Positions 8,822-17,151 of a stretch of DNA of 42,374 bases are shown here, piece after piece. The stretch is from Bdellovibrionales bacterium (GTDB lineage Bacteria; Bdellovibrionota; Bdellovibrionia; Bdellovibrionales; UBA1609). The position numbers and the translations under genes were made by a program. Within the stretch, counting starts at the first letter, position 1; each line of letters begins with the position of its first letter. Below the pieces are notes generated by a model. That model saw only the letters and a list, made by a program, of their open reading frames with translations, did not search any database and had not been told where the DNA came from. The DNA is taken from NCBI GenBank assembly GCA_020630675.1, contig JAHDIR010000024.1:1-42374 (forward strand). The letters run 5' to 3'.

Positions 8822-8989
8822 ATGAAAAATATAATTTTTATCATCATTATTTTTATTTTAGGGTTTTTCTCTGCCCAGTATTTTATGGGGCCTGAAGAAA
8901 TAGCCGATCAAGAAAGTATAGAGGCTGTTGAAGAAGAAGTTTATGAAAGTAGCCATGAACCTATAAAAAAAGAAAGAAACAAGCGTTAA
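8822..8989 (+). CDS. Small acidic membrane protein, 5' part of a probably frameshifted gene
   Basis: This 55-codon frame encodes an N-terminal membrane anchor (MKNIIFIIIIFILGFFSAQYF) followed by an acidic tail. ATG 8822 is preceded by GGGGTAGGT, a good ribosome binding site. The frame ends at 8989, just after a seven-A run at 8965-8971. From 8967 onward the +1 frame is open, encodes the same Lys/Glu-rich style (KKETSVKTEGEKAA) and runs on to 9296. The simplest reading is one ~157-residue gene broken by a single extra A, or one whose expression depends on slippage at the A-run. Function unknown; an anchored periplasmic or cytoplasmic coiled-coil protein is likely. Confidence 0.6.
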   Translation: MKNIIFIIIIFILGFFSAQYFMGPEEIADQESIEAVEEEVYESSHEPIKKERNKR

Positions 8990-9044
8990 AACTGAAGGTG
9001 AAAAGGCAGCCTCTGTATCAACAAAAAAAACAGAAGACGAGGTC

Positions 9045-9296
9045 ATGCCCTCTAACCCAAAAATTGAGCGCATTAATGGTCAATTAGAAAAATTGGATCA
9101 AGCTATTTCAGAAAAGTTAAAAAAGCTAAAAAAAATAGATGCTGATTATGCTGATAAACTCCAAAAAGAATTGACGGCAAAACCAACTGAGCCTTTGCCT
9201 GGTGATGATAAATTCACTGAAAAAGAATATAGCAATGCTGAAGATGATGGCCAGCTTCCGAGTGCTGAAGACTTAGAGGAGCCGCAAGAACAATAA
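9045..9296 (+). CDS. Acidic coiled-coil protein, 3' part of a probably frameshifted gene
   Basis: This frame from ATG 9045 gives 83 residues with a coiled-coil segment (INGQLEKLDQAISEKLKKLK) and a very acidic C-terminus. The same frame is open back to 8967 with no other standard start codon, and upstream codons already read as protein, joining smoothly to the membrane-anchored 5' part in the other frame. The ATG has GAGGT only two bases before it, too close for an efficient site. It is therefore best seen as the C-terminal half of the 8822 gene, not an independent gene. A 107-bp gap separates it from the heme cassette. Confidence 0.55.
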   Translation: MPSNPKIERINGQLEKLDQAISEKLKKLKKIDADYADKLQKELTAKPTEPLPGDDKFTEKEYSNAEDDGQLPSAEDLEEPQEQ

Positions 9297-9403
9297 TAGC
9301 ATTCTCTTTGTTTCGAACTAGAAGTGTCTAACTTTTAGTGTCTTAATTTGAATCGTACACCATTTTTTTTACAGTTTTAAGCTCTAGATTGTTAAGATAA
9401 ATT

Positions 9404-11656
9404 GTGCCTTTAACTTCAAAATTATTCTTTCATTTTTTAGTGTTCATTTTTGTGTTCATTTTCAGTTCGCAAGTTTTTGCTTTATTAGACGTTGCAGGAA
9501 AAGGAAATGTTGAAGACCGAAGAGAACTAAAATTACTGTACACCTTTGATGAAGCTAGCAATGCGAATTTAATTCTTAATCAAGTTCATAAAAATGATTT
9601 ATCTCATCCAACTCACCTTGTTATCAGAGGAAATAGATCCAGTGCTGTTCTATCTGAAGGAAGCCTTAATTTTCAAAAAAATGCCATCTTAAACAGAACA
9701 GAATCAAGAATAGTGAATGCTGATATTGGCGCCGAACTTAATGATGACACTTTAGTCACCATAGATCTTAAAAAAGAGATTGCAAGAAACTATCTTCGGC
9801 AAGCCGTTTATTTAGAGTCGCAAGGTGTCGTCGAATTTAACAACCTCTGTAGCAATGATAAGGAAGCTACACTGCAATTTTTTTTTAAACCTAGAAATGA
9901 AAATTATTCCTCAGCCACATCAAACCTTTTTAGACTACAAAACCCAACGTCAGAAATGAGTTCCTTTCATTTGAATCAAGAATTTAATCAACAACGGCTT
10001 AAAATTAAAGTGAACTCTTCAACTTCAAAATTTAGAAGGAATGACTTAGATTTTACTGGTGTTCAAAATGAGGCCATAGTTTCTGTGAGTGAAAATAAAA
10101 AAATAGATAAGTACTTTTTGTTGCACTCGCCCGCAGGTAAAGAGGGTTGGTTCAGCCAAGATGAGAGCTCAAGTGGTGGCAATAGTATAAAAAAAATCAA
10201 TAATTTTTCAGGTTCAAAATTACTTATAGGAACAGCGAACTTTAAGTACGGTGTTGGAGTTTCAGATAAAATCAATCAGTTAAATCTTATTAATAATGAT
10301 GAGGATCTCAGAGAGTTTATTCAATACAATGCTGGGGGCTATGTTGGCTCTATCGAACAGATCGCATTTTATTGCCGTAAAACAACACAGTCTGAGGCTT
10401 TGGGCGGCGAGTATTTAGACACTTCGAGAATTAAGGTCACCCCAAGTTTAACAGGTGAGCCCACCCAGGCAGAGAAAGTAGCGGTTAGATTACTCAGTTT
10501 AATTGCTAAAAAGAAAATACCTATTGATGCTGGCATTGTGAAAGATGCCGCTGTTCATATTGGCCGCGGGGACTACAAAAAAGCTGCGCGTATCGGAGTT
10601 GAACTTCCAGATTTTTATAATAACACAGTCAAAGAAATGGGCTTGAAAATGTCCAACCGTGAAGAGTCGGTGGATGTTCCTCTGAATGACTTTGCTGCCA
10701 CTATGGTGGGGGTGGTTAGAGATCAAATAAACGCCAAAGAGCTTTTAACGGGAAATTTTTATTATCGTGGGCATCGCTTAGTGGGTGTACCTGCCGACTT
10801 GAAAACTCATATTTTGCAATCAAATATCCATTACAATGAGCTTGATAAACAAGGTTATGACTTAAAAAAAGCTTTAGTGCGTGTTGATGGACAAAAAATA
10901 TTAGATCGAAAAATGCTTCCAATAAGTCACCCAGACCCCGCAGGAGTTTTAACCTCACGAGCTTATTTATCAGCACACGCAGTCGCTGGTACAAATAGGC
11001 GTCAAGTGGAGTATGCCTTTAAGGAGTTTATGTGTTTGGAAATGAGTGAGGTTGCCGACACTGAAGTTTCTGACTTGAGGGTTGGGCGTGATATTGATCG
11101 GTTTCCTGCCAACAGCAATAAAAAATACCAAACTAGCTGTAAAGGTTGTCACACAGTTATGGATGGGTTTCGAGGAGCTTTTGCAAAAATAGATTTTCAT
11201 CCTAGCAGAAACTTCGTTATGCATGGTGATCAGCATAAAATTAATCGGGTAAAGATCGGTAAAGACCACTTTGATTATCCAAAAGATAAAAACATAGAAA
11301 GTATATCTTACAAGGTCAACCATAATGAATTTGTTTTCCCTAATGGTTATGTCACTCGTGATGATTCTTTTTATAATTACGCCAACCGTGGATCAAATAA
11401 AGTTTTGTTAGGTTGGAGGTCACCAGCAAGTAAGGGCTACGGAATTGGTCAGTTTGGTCAAATGATATCAGAAAGTAAACGCTTTAGTCAGTGCATGGTT
11501 AAGCGAGTTTTTGAAGCCATTTGCCCTGTAAATATTAATGAAAATATCCTTTCTAAATTAGAAAATTATGTCAACGACTTTGAAAAGTCTGGCTATAACA
11601 TGAAAGCCTTATTTATAGAGGCGGCGGTGAGTCCTCTTTGTTTGGGAGGCAATTAA
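9404..11656 (+). CDS. Secreted LamG-like / DUF1592-DUF1588-type c-heme protein
   Basis: The N-terminus is a signal peptide ending near VFA (residue 26). Residues ~30-330 alternate short beta-like segments with LLYTFDEA near the start and VGSIEQIAFYCR near the end, as in concanavalin A-like/LamG folds. From ~355 the pattern follows planctomycete-type DUF1592/1588/1585 proteins: RDQINAKELLTGNFYY, then AGVLTSRAYLSAHAVAGTNRRQVE, shown here as AGVLTSRAYLS and GTNRRQVE, a CxxCH heme site C579-K-G-C582-H583 followed by MDGF, and a C-terminal helical region (FSQCMVKRVFEAIC). It is the first gene of a tightly packed cassette with the next three. The GTG start at 9404 lacks a strong ribosome binding site and is uncertain. 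Domain names are from memory of pattern, not a search. Confidence 0.7.
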   Translation: MPLTSKLFFHFLVFIFVFIFSSQVFALLDVAGKGNVEDRRELKLLYTFDEASNANLILNQVHKNDLSHPTHLVIRGNRSSAVLSEGSLNFQKNAILNRTESRIVNADIGAELNDDTLVTIDLKKEIARNYLRQAVYLESQGVVEFNNLCSNDKEATLQFFFKPRNENYSSATSNLFRLQNPTSEMSSFHLNQEFNQQRLKIKVNSSTSKFRRNDLDFTGVQNEAIVSVSENKKIDKYFLLHSPAGKEGWFSQDESSSGGNSIKKINNFSGSKLLIGTANFKYGVGVSDKINQLNLINNDEDLREFIQYNAGGYVGSIEQIAFYCRKTTQSEALGGEYLDTSRIKVTPSLTGEPTQAEKVAVRLLSLIAKKKIPIDAGIVKDAAVHIGRGDYKKAARIGVELPDFYNNTVKEMGLKMSNREESVDVPLNDFAATMVGVVRDQINAKELLTGNFYYRGHRLVGVPADLKTHILQSNIHYNELDKQGYDLKKALVRVDGQKILDRKMLPISHPDPAGVLTSRAYLSAHAVAGTNRRQVEYAFKEFMCLEMSEVADTEVSDLRVGRDIDRFPANSNKKYQTSCKGCHTVMDGFRGAFAKIDFHPSRNFVMHGDQHKINRVKIGKDHFDYPKDKNIESISYKVNHNEFVFPNGYVTRDDSFYNYANRGSNKVLLGWRSPASKGYGIGQFGQMISESKRFSQCMVKRVFEAICPVNINENILSKLENYVNDFEKSGYNMKALFIEAAVSPLCLGGN

Positions 11657-11657
11657 G

Positions 11658-12296
11658 TTGAATTTAAAAATAAAAATCCCCACACTCTTGTTTTTAAGCC
11701 TACTTGTCTTCACGATGCAAAACTGCGGAGAGTACCACTCTATGCAAGACTCTGATTACAGTTCCTCATTTCTTAGTGATGAAGACCTTTACGGGGAAGG
11801 ACAGCGAGTTCCTTTTCAGATGCTTTCTAAAAAACAAGTTCTTTCCAGTTTAGTGACTGTGGCTGGTCTTCGAGAGGCCGATGAGGCTTTAAAAACCACC
11901 AGCTTAAAGTTAAGCCCGATATTATCAGAGAAGTCAGAAGTGATTAAATATAATTCTCCTCGAGGAATGACCTATGCCAATATCGCAGGTGACACTTGCA
12001 GACAGCTGATTGTTCAAGAAAAATTAGAAAAAAATAAAAGGCTGATCACCTATGGGTTGCCAATCAATATATCTTTAATCTCACCTCAAGAAATTGAAAA
12101 TACAATTCGCTCGTTTGCCCGATCTTTTTGGAGTCGTAATGAAACTGTTGAAGAACTCCAAATTATCAAACAAAGTTTACTGGAGTTTAAAAATGTTAGG
12201 GAAGTGGCCAGCCTTAAAGAAGAAGAAAGAGCTGAGCGCCAAACTCTTTTTTTATGTACATCAATGCTTTCAGCTTTAGAGGCCATAACCTATTAA
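11658..12296 (+). CDS. Hypothetical lipoprotein of the heme cassette
   Basis: A signal peptide with a hydrophobic core (LLFLSLLVFTM) ends in QNC-G, giving a probable lipid-modified Cys23. Asn at -1 is unusual for E. coli lipoboxes, but the same NCG ending occurs in the fourth gene of this cassette. The mature ~190 residues are mainly helical, with a single later Cys pair (DTCRQL and LFLCTS), and contain no heme motif or known domain. TTG 11658 begins one base after the upstream stop, with GGGAGG about eight bases before it. The tight spacing indicates co-expression with the cytochrome-like genes. A structural or assembly partner is plausible (inference). Confidence 0.7.
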   Translation: MNLKIKIPTLLFLSLLVFTMQNCGEYHSMQDSDYSSSFLSDEDLYGEGQRVPFQMLSKKQVLSSLVTVAGLREADEALKTTSLKLSPILSEKSEVIKYNSPRGMTYANIAGDTCRQLIVQEKLEKNKRLITYGLPINISLISPQEIENTIRSFARSFWSRNETVEELQIIKQSLLEFKNVREVASLKEEERAERQTLFLCTSMLSALEAITY

Positions 12297-12308
12297 GGGG
12301 AAAAAATA

Positions 12309-13694
12309 ATGAAAAAAATATTTAAAAAAAAGATTCCCTTTTGGGCCGAATGTGGTCATAAAAAACCGGTGACTCGTCGTGAGTTATTATCTTTAACAGG
12401 AGGAGCTTTTGTCGCCAGTATGGCCTCACCAACCTTACTCCATGCCCTCACCACAGCCCAATGCCCACCCACGCAGCCCTCACAAGGAATGATCCCTTTT
12501 TTCTCCCTTCATTTGTCAGGTGGTGCAGCGATGTCTTCAAACTTTTTTCCCATGGGCAAAGATGGTTCGCCCATTAAAGATCGATCAAGAATGGGTCTAG
12601 GTTTAGGAGATATTCCTATAGAAAAGGCATTTGGGGGAGCTACTTTTGCTGGAAATGGAATTAGTAAAATATTAACGGGCATGAAATCACAGATGGGGAG
12701 TGCCGAAGAAAAGACGTCTTTTGTAGGATTGTGTGTAAGCTCTTTTGACGATTCGGATAAAAATAGATTTGATCCCACCGGGCTATTGCTTCATACCGGC
12801 TATTACGGAAACTATTTACCGCAAATAAATAGTTTGCCCGGGACAAAAATGAATATTCAGTCAGCTATGATTAAGCCAACAACTCCTTTTTTAGTGAAAA
12901 CCGTTAGCGATATGGAGAATGTTCTCAACTTATCAGGAAGCATGAAGAATTTAAGTAAAAATGAAAAATTTCAAATTGGAAAACTCATTTCTAAACTCAA
13001 CCGTTCACAGTTAAAAAAAATTTCAAGAGCTCCCTCAAGTGCGAGTATTAAAAAAGTATTTGAATGTGCAGGGTTGAAAAATGAGGCCTTGCTAAAGCAA
13101 GGGGGGGCTGATGTAAACCCCTTTGCTAGCCAAAGTAAACATAGAAGTCGTTTTTCAAGTATTTGGAGAAATCAAACTTTATATGGAGCGATGGCCTATA
13201 ATACATTGCTGACACAAAGTGGTCCGGCCCATATTGCTTTGGGGGGCTACGACTACCATAACGGAACAAGAACTAGAGGTGACCAAATGGATTTACAGGC
13301 GGGACAACTCATTGGACGTCTTATTGCATCTGCCGATTATTTACAAAAGCCAATTTTCATCATGGTCAGTTCTGATGGCGCTACGGGTTCTCCAAACTCT
13401 AGAGCATTAGATGCGCCTTGGACCACTGATTATGGGCGGGCCAGTAGTGTTTATATGATTTCTTATCACCCCACCAAAAGGCCAACCACTTCAAAAAACC
13501 AACTAGGAAGTTTGCTAGATTCTCAAGCGGTTGATGAGAGTTTTATTTTAGGTAAAGAGCCTGAAAGAGCTGCTTTAGGGGTGTTTGCTAACTACTGTTC
13601 TTTAATTGGTCGAATGGACTTATTGGATAAGTTGCCAAGAAAGCCTTTTGAAGCCCATGAATTAGAGCAAGTTTTGGCTTTTCATAAAGGGTAA
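12309..13694 (+). CDS. Tat-exported DUF1501-like protein
   Basis: A long n-region precedes a twin-arginine motif, T22-R23-R24-E-L-L, and a hydrophobic segment ending in an AxA-like site, so export by Tat is likely. The mature part resembles DUF1501 proteins of the alkaline-phosphatase/sulfatase superfamily: near residues 310-365 it has GGYDYHNG, an acidic helix with GDQMDLQAGQLIGRL, and IFIMVSSDG, in the order of the family's GGWDTH...D...VVVMSEFG block. The usual EFGRT is replaced by SDGATG, so metal binding and activity are uncertain. Planctomycetes pair DUF1501 genes with cytochrome-like DUF1549/1553 or DUF1592 genes, and this arrangement is similar. ATG 12309 follows AAGGGGA. It lies 12 bp after the lipoprotein and 7 bp before the next gene. 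Confidence 0.75.
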   Translation: MKKIFKKKIPFWAECGHKKPVTRRELLSLTGGAFVASMASPTLLHALTTAQCPPTQPSQGMIPFFSLHLSGGAAMSSNFFPMGKDGSPIKDRSRMGLGLGDIPIEKAFGGATFAGNGISKILTGMKSQMGSAEEKTSFVGLCVSSFDDSDKNRFDPTGLLLHTGYYGNYLPQINSLPGTKMNIQSAMIKPTTPFLVKTVSDMENVLNLSGSMKNLSKNEKFQIGKLISKLNRSQLKKISRAPSSASIKKVFECAGLKNEALLKQGGADVNPFASQSKHRSRFSSIWRNQTLYGAMAYNTLLTQSGPAHIALGGYDYHNGTRTRGDQMDLQAGQLIGRLIASADYLQKPIFIMVSSDGATGSPNSRALDAPWTTDYGRASSVYMISYHPTKRPTTSKNQLGSLLDSQAVDESFILGKEPERAALGVFANYCSLIGRMDLLDKLPRKPFEAHELEQVLAFHKG

Positions 13695-13701
13695 TGATAA
13701 T

Positions 13702-14925
13702 TTGAAACAAGCGAATATATATTTTTCATTTTTATTTGGTGCCCTTGTTCTTGGTTTTTATACCAACTGTGGAGGAAGCTTTAGTGCTCAAGGAAACTTA
13801 AGTAGCACATCTTCTTTAGGCGGGGATTTCTGTGATACTGTACTAAACAAAGCCTTTAATAGTGGAATTTACTCTTTTTTAAGAACTAATTGTAAAGCCT
13901 GTCATGAAAGCGGTCCAGGACAAGGCTTGTTTGCTAACAGTGATCAAAATATAGCCTTTGCCACGTTTAAAAGCTTTGGGTTTCAACGTATCAGTGAAAA
14001 TGCAGTTGATAATTCTCATGCCAGTGGTTTTACCGGCGATCCACTGAAGCCTCAGGTCAATGAATTGAACCAATCATGGGCAAATACACAAAAGGAATAC
14101 AATGAATGTTTAGCCAGTAGAAACTCTAAGGCCAAGAGCCAGTTTGATTTATTAACTTCTGAAGTGTCTTTTATGGTCAATGACGAGTGGCAGACTTTAT
14201 CTTGGGATTTAAATCACAATCGTTTTCCAGGAAATGAAGAACACACCATAGACGCAACTTTTAAAGTCGATGTTAAAAATTATTATGGGGAAGGAGAGCA
14301 AAAACCTGAAGAGCCCATTGGTCTTCTTTTGAGTCAGCCTCGTCTCGCCTTCACTGGTGAGCAAAATAAAATTTATATGGAAGGTGTTTTGCTTCAATCT
14401 AATGGTGTCGCCTTGGAGGATTTTGAGGCCTGGTCTCAACTAATTCTTATTGTTGATAAGCAAAAAGAGTCAATGGGAATAGTTCCTGACTCCGTCATTA
14501 TTAATGAGAAAGACCGAAATTTTATTTATGTATACTCCGATCAGCAGCCAAGTATTGACCGGCTCAATTTATCTTTTATCAATATTATTAATAATACAGG
14601 GGGAGCCAATGACCACCTTGTTCCTGATGAACCTAACACAATTGATGCCACAGAAGAAAAACCAATTATAACCAGAAATATCACCTATGCCGATCTTACT
14701 GGAATGGGAGAGTTTGCTGTTTTTAAAAATAGTTGCTACAGGTGTCATGGCAATGGCGAACAAAGAGGTGGTTTTGCCATTGATAATATCGCTCAGGCAA
14801 AAACTAGACGCGATTTAATTATTAAAAGTATAAATGACCCCATAGAACCCATGCCGTTGGGCGGGAGGTTAAGTTTAAAAGACATTGCCATCATTGAGAA
14901 ATGGGTCAGTGATGGTGCACTTTAA
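13702..14925 (+). CDS. Diheme c-type cytochrome-like lipoprotein
   Basis: The signal peptide ends in FYTNC-G with Cys23 as the likely lipidated residue. Two heme c sites are visible: C64-K-A-C67-H68 and C345-Y-R-C348-H349. The second is followed by Met384 in EPMPLGG and the helix IAIIEKWVSDGA, which is the usual tail of a small cytochrome c domain with Met as axial ligand. Between the hemes, residues ~150-320 look like a beta-rich domain of copper-dependent monooxygenase or immunoglobulin style, unassigned. TTG 13702 starts seven bases after the DUF1501-like gene. As an outer-membrane or periplasmic electron carrier it could accept electrons from its cassette partners (inference). Confidence 0.8.
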   Translation: MKQANIYFSFLFGALVLGFYTNCGGSFSAQGNLSSTSSLGGDFCDTVLNKAFNSGIYSFLRTNCKACHESGPGQGLFANSDQNIAFATFKSFGFQRISENAVDNSHASGFTGDPLKPQVNELNQSWANTQKEYNECLASRNSKAKSQFDLLTSEVSFMVNDEWQTLSWDLNHNRFPGNEEHTIDATFKVDVKNYYGEGEQKPEEPIGLLLSQPRLAFTGEQNKIYMEGVLLQSNGVALEDFEAWSQLILIVDKQKESMGIVPDSVIINEKDRNFIYVYSDQQPSIDRLNLSFINIINNTGGANDHLVPDEPNTIDATEEKPIITRNITYADLTGMGEFAVFKNSCYRCHGNGEQRGGFAIDNIAQAKTRRDLIIKSINDPIEPMPLGGRLSLKDIAIIEKWVSDGAL

Positions 14926-14980
14926 TTTTATAATTGCATTTTATTTTAAAACGAACGTTGAAAGTTTACTTGGCTTTTGC

Positions 14981-15841
14981 TTAAGCTTTTTTAACTTGTA
15001 TCACTAACATTTGAGCATTGACATCATAAGACTCAATAACTTGTTTTTTATCGACAGGGTGCTCAAGAGCTAGGACATCGCGAGTGCTTTGATAATTATG
15101 GGTTTCAATTTTTCGACCAATACCTTCATGTTGTTGGCTGTGTGCTCTTTGAGCAGAAACTGTGAACTGATTGGGCTTAATAATGACATTAACATTTTTA
15201 CGGTCATGCTCAGGAACATTTAATAGAAGTGTATAAAACTCATCATCTTCAACAAGCTGAGCTTGGTAGCCACTGAGTTGATAGAAAGCATCACCAGGAA
15301 TAGTTGGGTTTTCAATAAAACGACTAATAATTTCTTTTTCTCTTAAAGCTACAGACTTCAAAGCTTGGTCCTCTGATTTTTTATACATCTCAAGATTAAA
15401 CGAATGGCGGTCCTGTAGCTCTTTTAAATGCTTTCGTTGAAGCTTATTGCCCTCATTTTTATAATAGGCATCTAATTCGTTTAACTTTTGTTTATAATAA
15501 GTTTTCTTTTTTTCAAGGGCTTTTGAAAGCTCATCTATTCGTAGCTCACCTTTTGTCTTAATGTGTTCGTAAGTTTTATTATGGTTGTCTCTTATTTTTG
15601 TTATCGCGTATTGAGCCTTGCTGTTTTCCAGCTCAATATTCTTATGACCAACACTTTTAATATGATTAATGGCAGCTCTTTCTTCACTTTTGGCTTTTCT
15701 TAGTTTTTCATTATAAGCTTTGCCAATATTTTGAATTTGTTTTTCTTTTTCTTGGATAATTCGCTCTTGGCGATTGATTTGTTCGTTTTTATGATCAGAA
15801 AAATGACTGCCAAGGGATTTTGAAAAAATGTCACTCGACAT
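14981..15841 (-). CDS. Coiled-coil protein with C-terminal Hsp20/alpha-crystallin-like domain
   Basis: Residues ~20-175 are a long, highly charged coiled coil (for example EKEKQIQNIGKAYNEKLRKA). Residues ~195-286 read as a small-heat-shock domain: DEFYTLLLNVPEHDRKNVNV, a strand IKPNQFTVSAQR, then a variable loop, VLALEHPVDKKQVIESY and the closing NAQMLVIQVKK. This corresponds to the family's order of beta strands with the A-x-x-x-n-G-x-L element changed to DVNAQML. Classical sHsps have only a short N-terminal arm, so a ~150-residue coiled coil in its place is unusual. AGGAG precedes ATG 15841. The upstream gene stops eight bases before, so the two form an operon. A holdase or cytoskeletal role is possible. 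Confidence 0.65.
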   Translation of the reverse strand: MSSDIFSKSLGSHFSDHKNEQINRQERIIQEKEKQIQNIGKAYNEKLRKAKSEERAAINHIKSVGHKNIELENSKAQYAITKIRDNHNKTYEHIKTKGELRIDELSKALEKKKTYYKQKLNELDAYYKNEGNKLQRKHLKELQDRHSFNLEMYKKSEDQALKSVALREKEIISRFIENPTIPGDAFYQLSGYQAQLVEDDEFYTLLLNVPEHDRKNVNVIIKPNQFTVSAQRAHSQQHEGIGRKIETHNYQSTRDVLALEHPVDKKQVIESYDVNAQMLVIQVKKA

Positions 15842-15849
15842 AGAATCTC

Positions 15850-16164
15850 CTAGTGTTTGTAATTTGTGGCTGTCAGTAGTGTGCTCTCAACGATGTGAAA
15901 ATAAGTACGTAATAAAATTTCATAGTTGTCGGGGTTAAGATTGTTAATGTACCTTTGTTTTTCTTCAAAGCTTTCTTTGGTGATAAGATCTGAAAACAGC
16001 TCTTGAATTTTATCCATATTTTCAAAGTTAAAAAAATCTAGTTCTTCTGTAGGAATTTGTAGGATTTTGGCAATAGTATCATTGTCATAAAGAAGGTGAA
16101 TTCCCTTCATAGACTGGGTAAGTAGTACTTCAATTTTATCTAAACTATTGTCGTCAATTTGCAT
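15850..16164 (-). CDS. Hypothetical acidic protein upstream of the sHsp fusion
   Basis: This 104-residue protein begins MQIDDNSLDKIEVLL and is rich in acidic and Leu/Phe residues, predicted helical, with no signal peptide. It is not recognised. AGGAAG lies eight bases before ATG 16164. A longer frame from TTG 16245 lacks a ribosome binding site and its Pro-rich extension does not look like protein. It is co-transcribed with the coiled-coil/sHsp gene (eight-base gap), which suggests it is a partner or regulator of that protein (inference). Confidence 0.6.
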   Translation of the reverse strand: MQIDDNSLDKIEVLLTQSMKGIHLLYDNDTIAKILQIPTEELDFFNFENMDKIQELFSDLITKESFEEKQRYINNLNPDNYEILLRTYFHIVESTLLTATNYKH

Positions 16165-16262
16165 ATAAACATCTTCCTGATGATCGGCTGGGGGTGGAGT
16201 CCTTTCCCTGTTATTATTTTCCAGGAAAACCCCTGTTTTAGGCAAGCTAAAACTGTGCTGGT

Positions 16263-16291
16263 TGACATGATATGTCGCTGCAGCCTATGAT
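16263..16291 (+). promoter_or_regulatory. Near-consensus sigma70 promoter
   Basis: TTGACA (16263-16268) is followed after exactly 17 bp by TATGAT (16286-16291): a perfect -35 and five of six -10 bases. Transcription would begin near 16298. This lies downstream of the ATG at 16272 and so excludes it, leaving ATG 16320 as the start of the next gene with a ~22-base leader. Confidence 0.75.
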
Positions 16292-16319
16292 AAAAGTCGA
16301 CAAAAGTTGGGGTTTTCAG

Positions 16320-17129
16320 ATGGATAGCGAACAAGAAAAAATTATTATCGATAAAGACAAAGGTCTGGTCTTTGACAATGAACAAGAGCTATTAGAATTC
16401 TTTGCACCAGATATTAATAAGTTTGAAGAAGAGCTATTTCATTTACGATCCAAAAAAGATATTCCTGAAAAGCAGTTTACTAAGTTTGAAAAAAATTTGG
16501 AAGAACTCATAGAAAGCCCTGATGAGGTTTGGGAAGAGCTAGATTCCACCGAACAAGAAAACTTAGCTGTTTTTTTAAAGTACTTCCCTGAGCAAAAGGC
16601 CTACCATATTGCTCTCACTTATCTTACTGATGACATTCCTAGCTTTATTTATCTTCATTTTCCCAGTAATGATGAAGAGCTAATTGAAAAGTACCGTCGT
16701 GGGCAGTTAATTTATGATGCCGAATCAGATATTTCTGTTTTGGGGGCCATTGATGGTGACTCCTTGATGGAGGGGGATAGCTTAGCTCGAGGGCTTTATG
16801 AAGCGATGTTAAAATTAAGAAGCTCTGATGATATACCTGAGGATCACTTTATAGATTACGCCGCTTACCGAGAAGAAAGTATTGAACAGGCCGATGAAAT
16901 TTGGCGATCAAATAATTCTGCAGGACATGTTTTGGTGACTTTTATTAAAGAGTACTCTGTTGAAGGGCAAAGTAACTTCTTTTATGTGGCAGTGACCCAA
17001 GAAGATGGCCATTCAAATACTCATGCTTTGTTATTTACTTTTCCCACACAAGACACCTCACTGGTTGAACGTTACCGTAACGGCGAAAACTTACAGGCCG
17101 ATGAAGTCGTTCAGGAATCTTCCCACTAA
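16320..17129 (+). CDS. Acidic cytoplasmic protein with duplicated ~95-residue domain
   Basis: The protein has two related halves. Residues 39-132 and 163-260 share the order LxLRSxxDIPExxF, a charged helix with DE(V/I)W, a segment ending (F)xKxxS/P, a short beta block and a closing FPxxD...E(R/K)YRxG. This is an internal tandem duplication. The N-terminal 35 residues are very acidic, and there is no signal peptide or membrane segment. The fold is not recognised; it could resemble the PBECR-type nuclease-fold domains described in phages, but I cannot support this. ATG 16320 is preceded by TTGGGG and fits the promoter at 16263-16291. It is divergent from the sHsp-fusion operon. Confidence 0.7.
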   Translation: MDSEQEKIIIDKDKGLVFDNEQELLEFFAPDINKFEEELFHLRSKKDIPEKQFTKFEKNLEELIESPDEVWEELDSTEQENLAVFLKYFPEQKAYHIALTYLTDDIPSFIYLHFPSNDEELIEKYRRGQLIYDAESDISVLGAIDGDSLMEGDSLARGLYEAMLKLRSSDDIPEDHFIDYAAYREESIEQADEIWRSNNSAGHVLVTFIKEYSVEGQSNFFYVAVTQEDGHSNTHALLFTFPTQDTSLVERYRNGENLQADEVVQESSH

Positions 17130-17151
17130 AAAAGGGGAGTGGGCTTAAGAG

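Noticed and set aside
17119-17145. CCCACT/AGTGGG hairpin between the duplicated-domain gene and the lipoprotein
   Set aside because: No T-run on either strand, so not called as a terminator.
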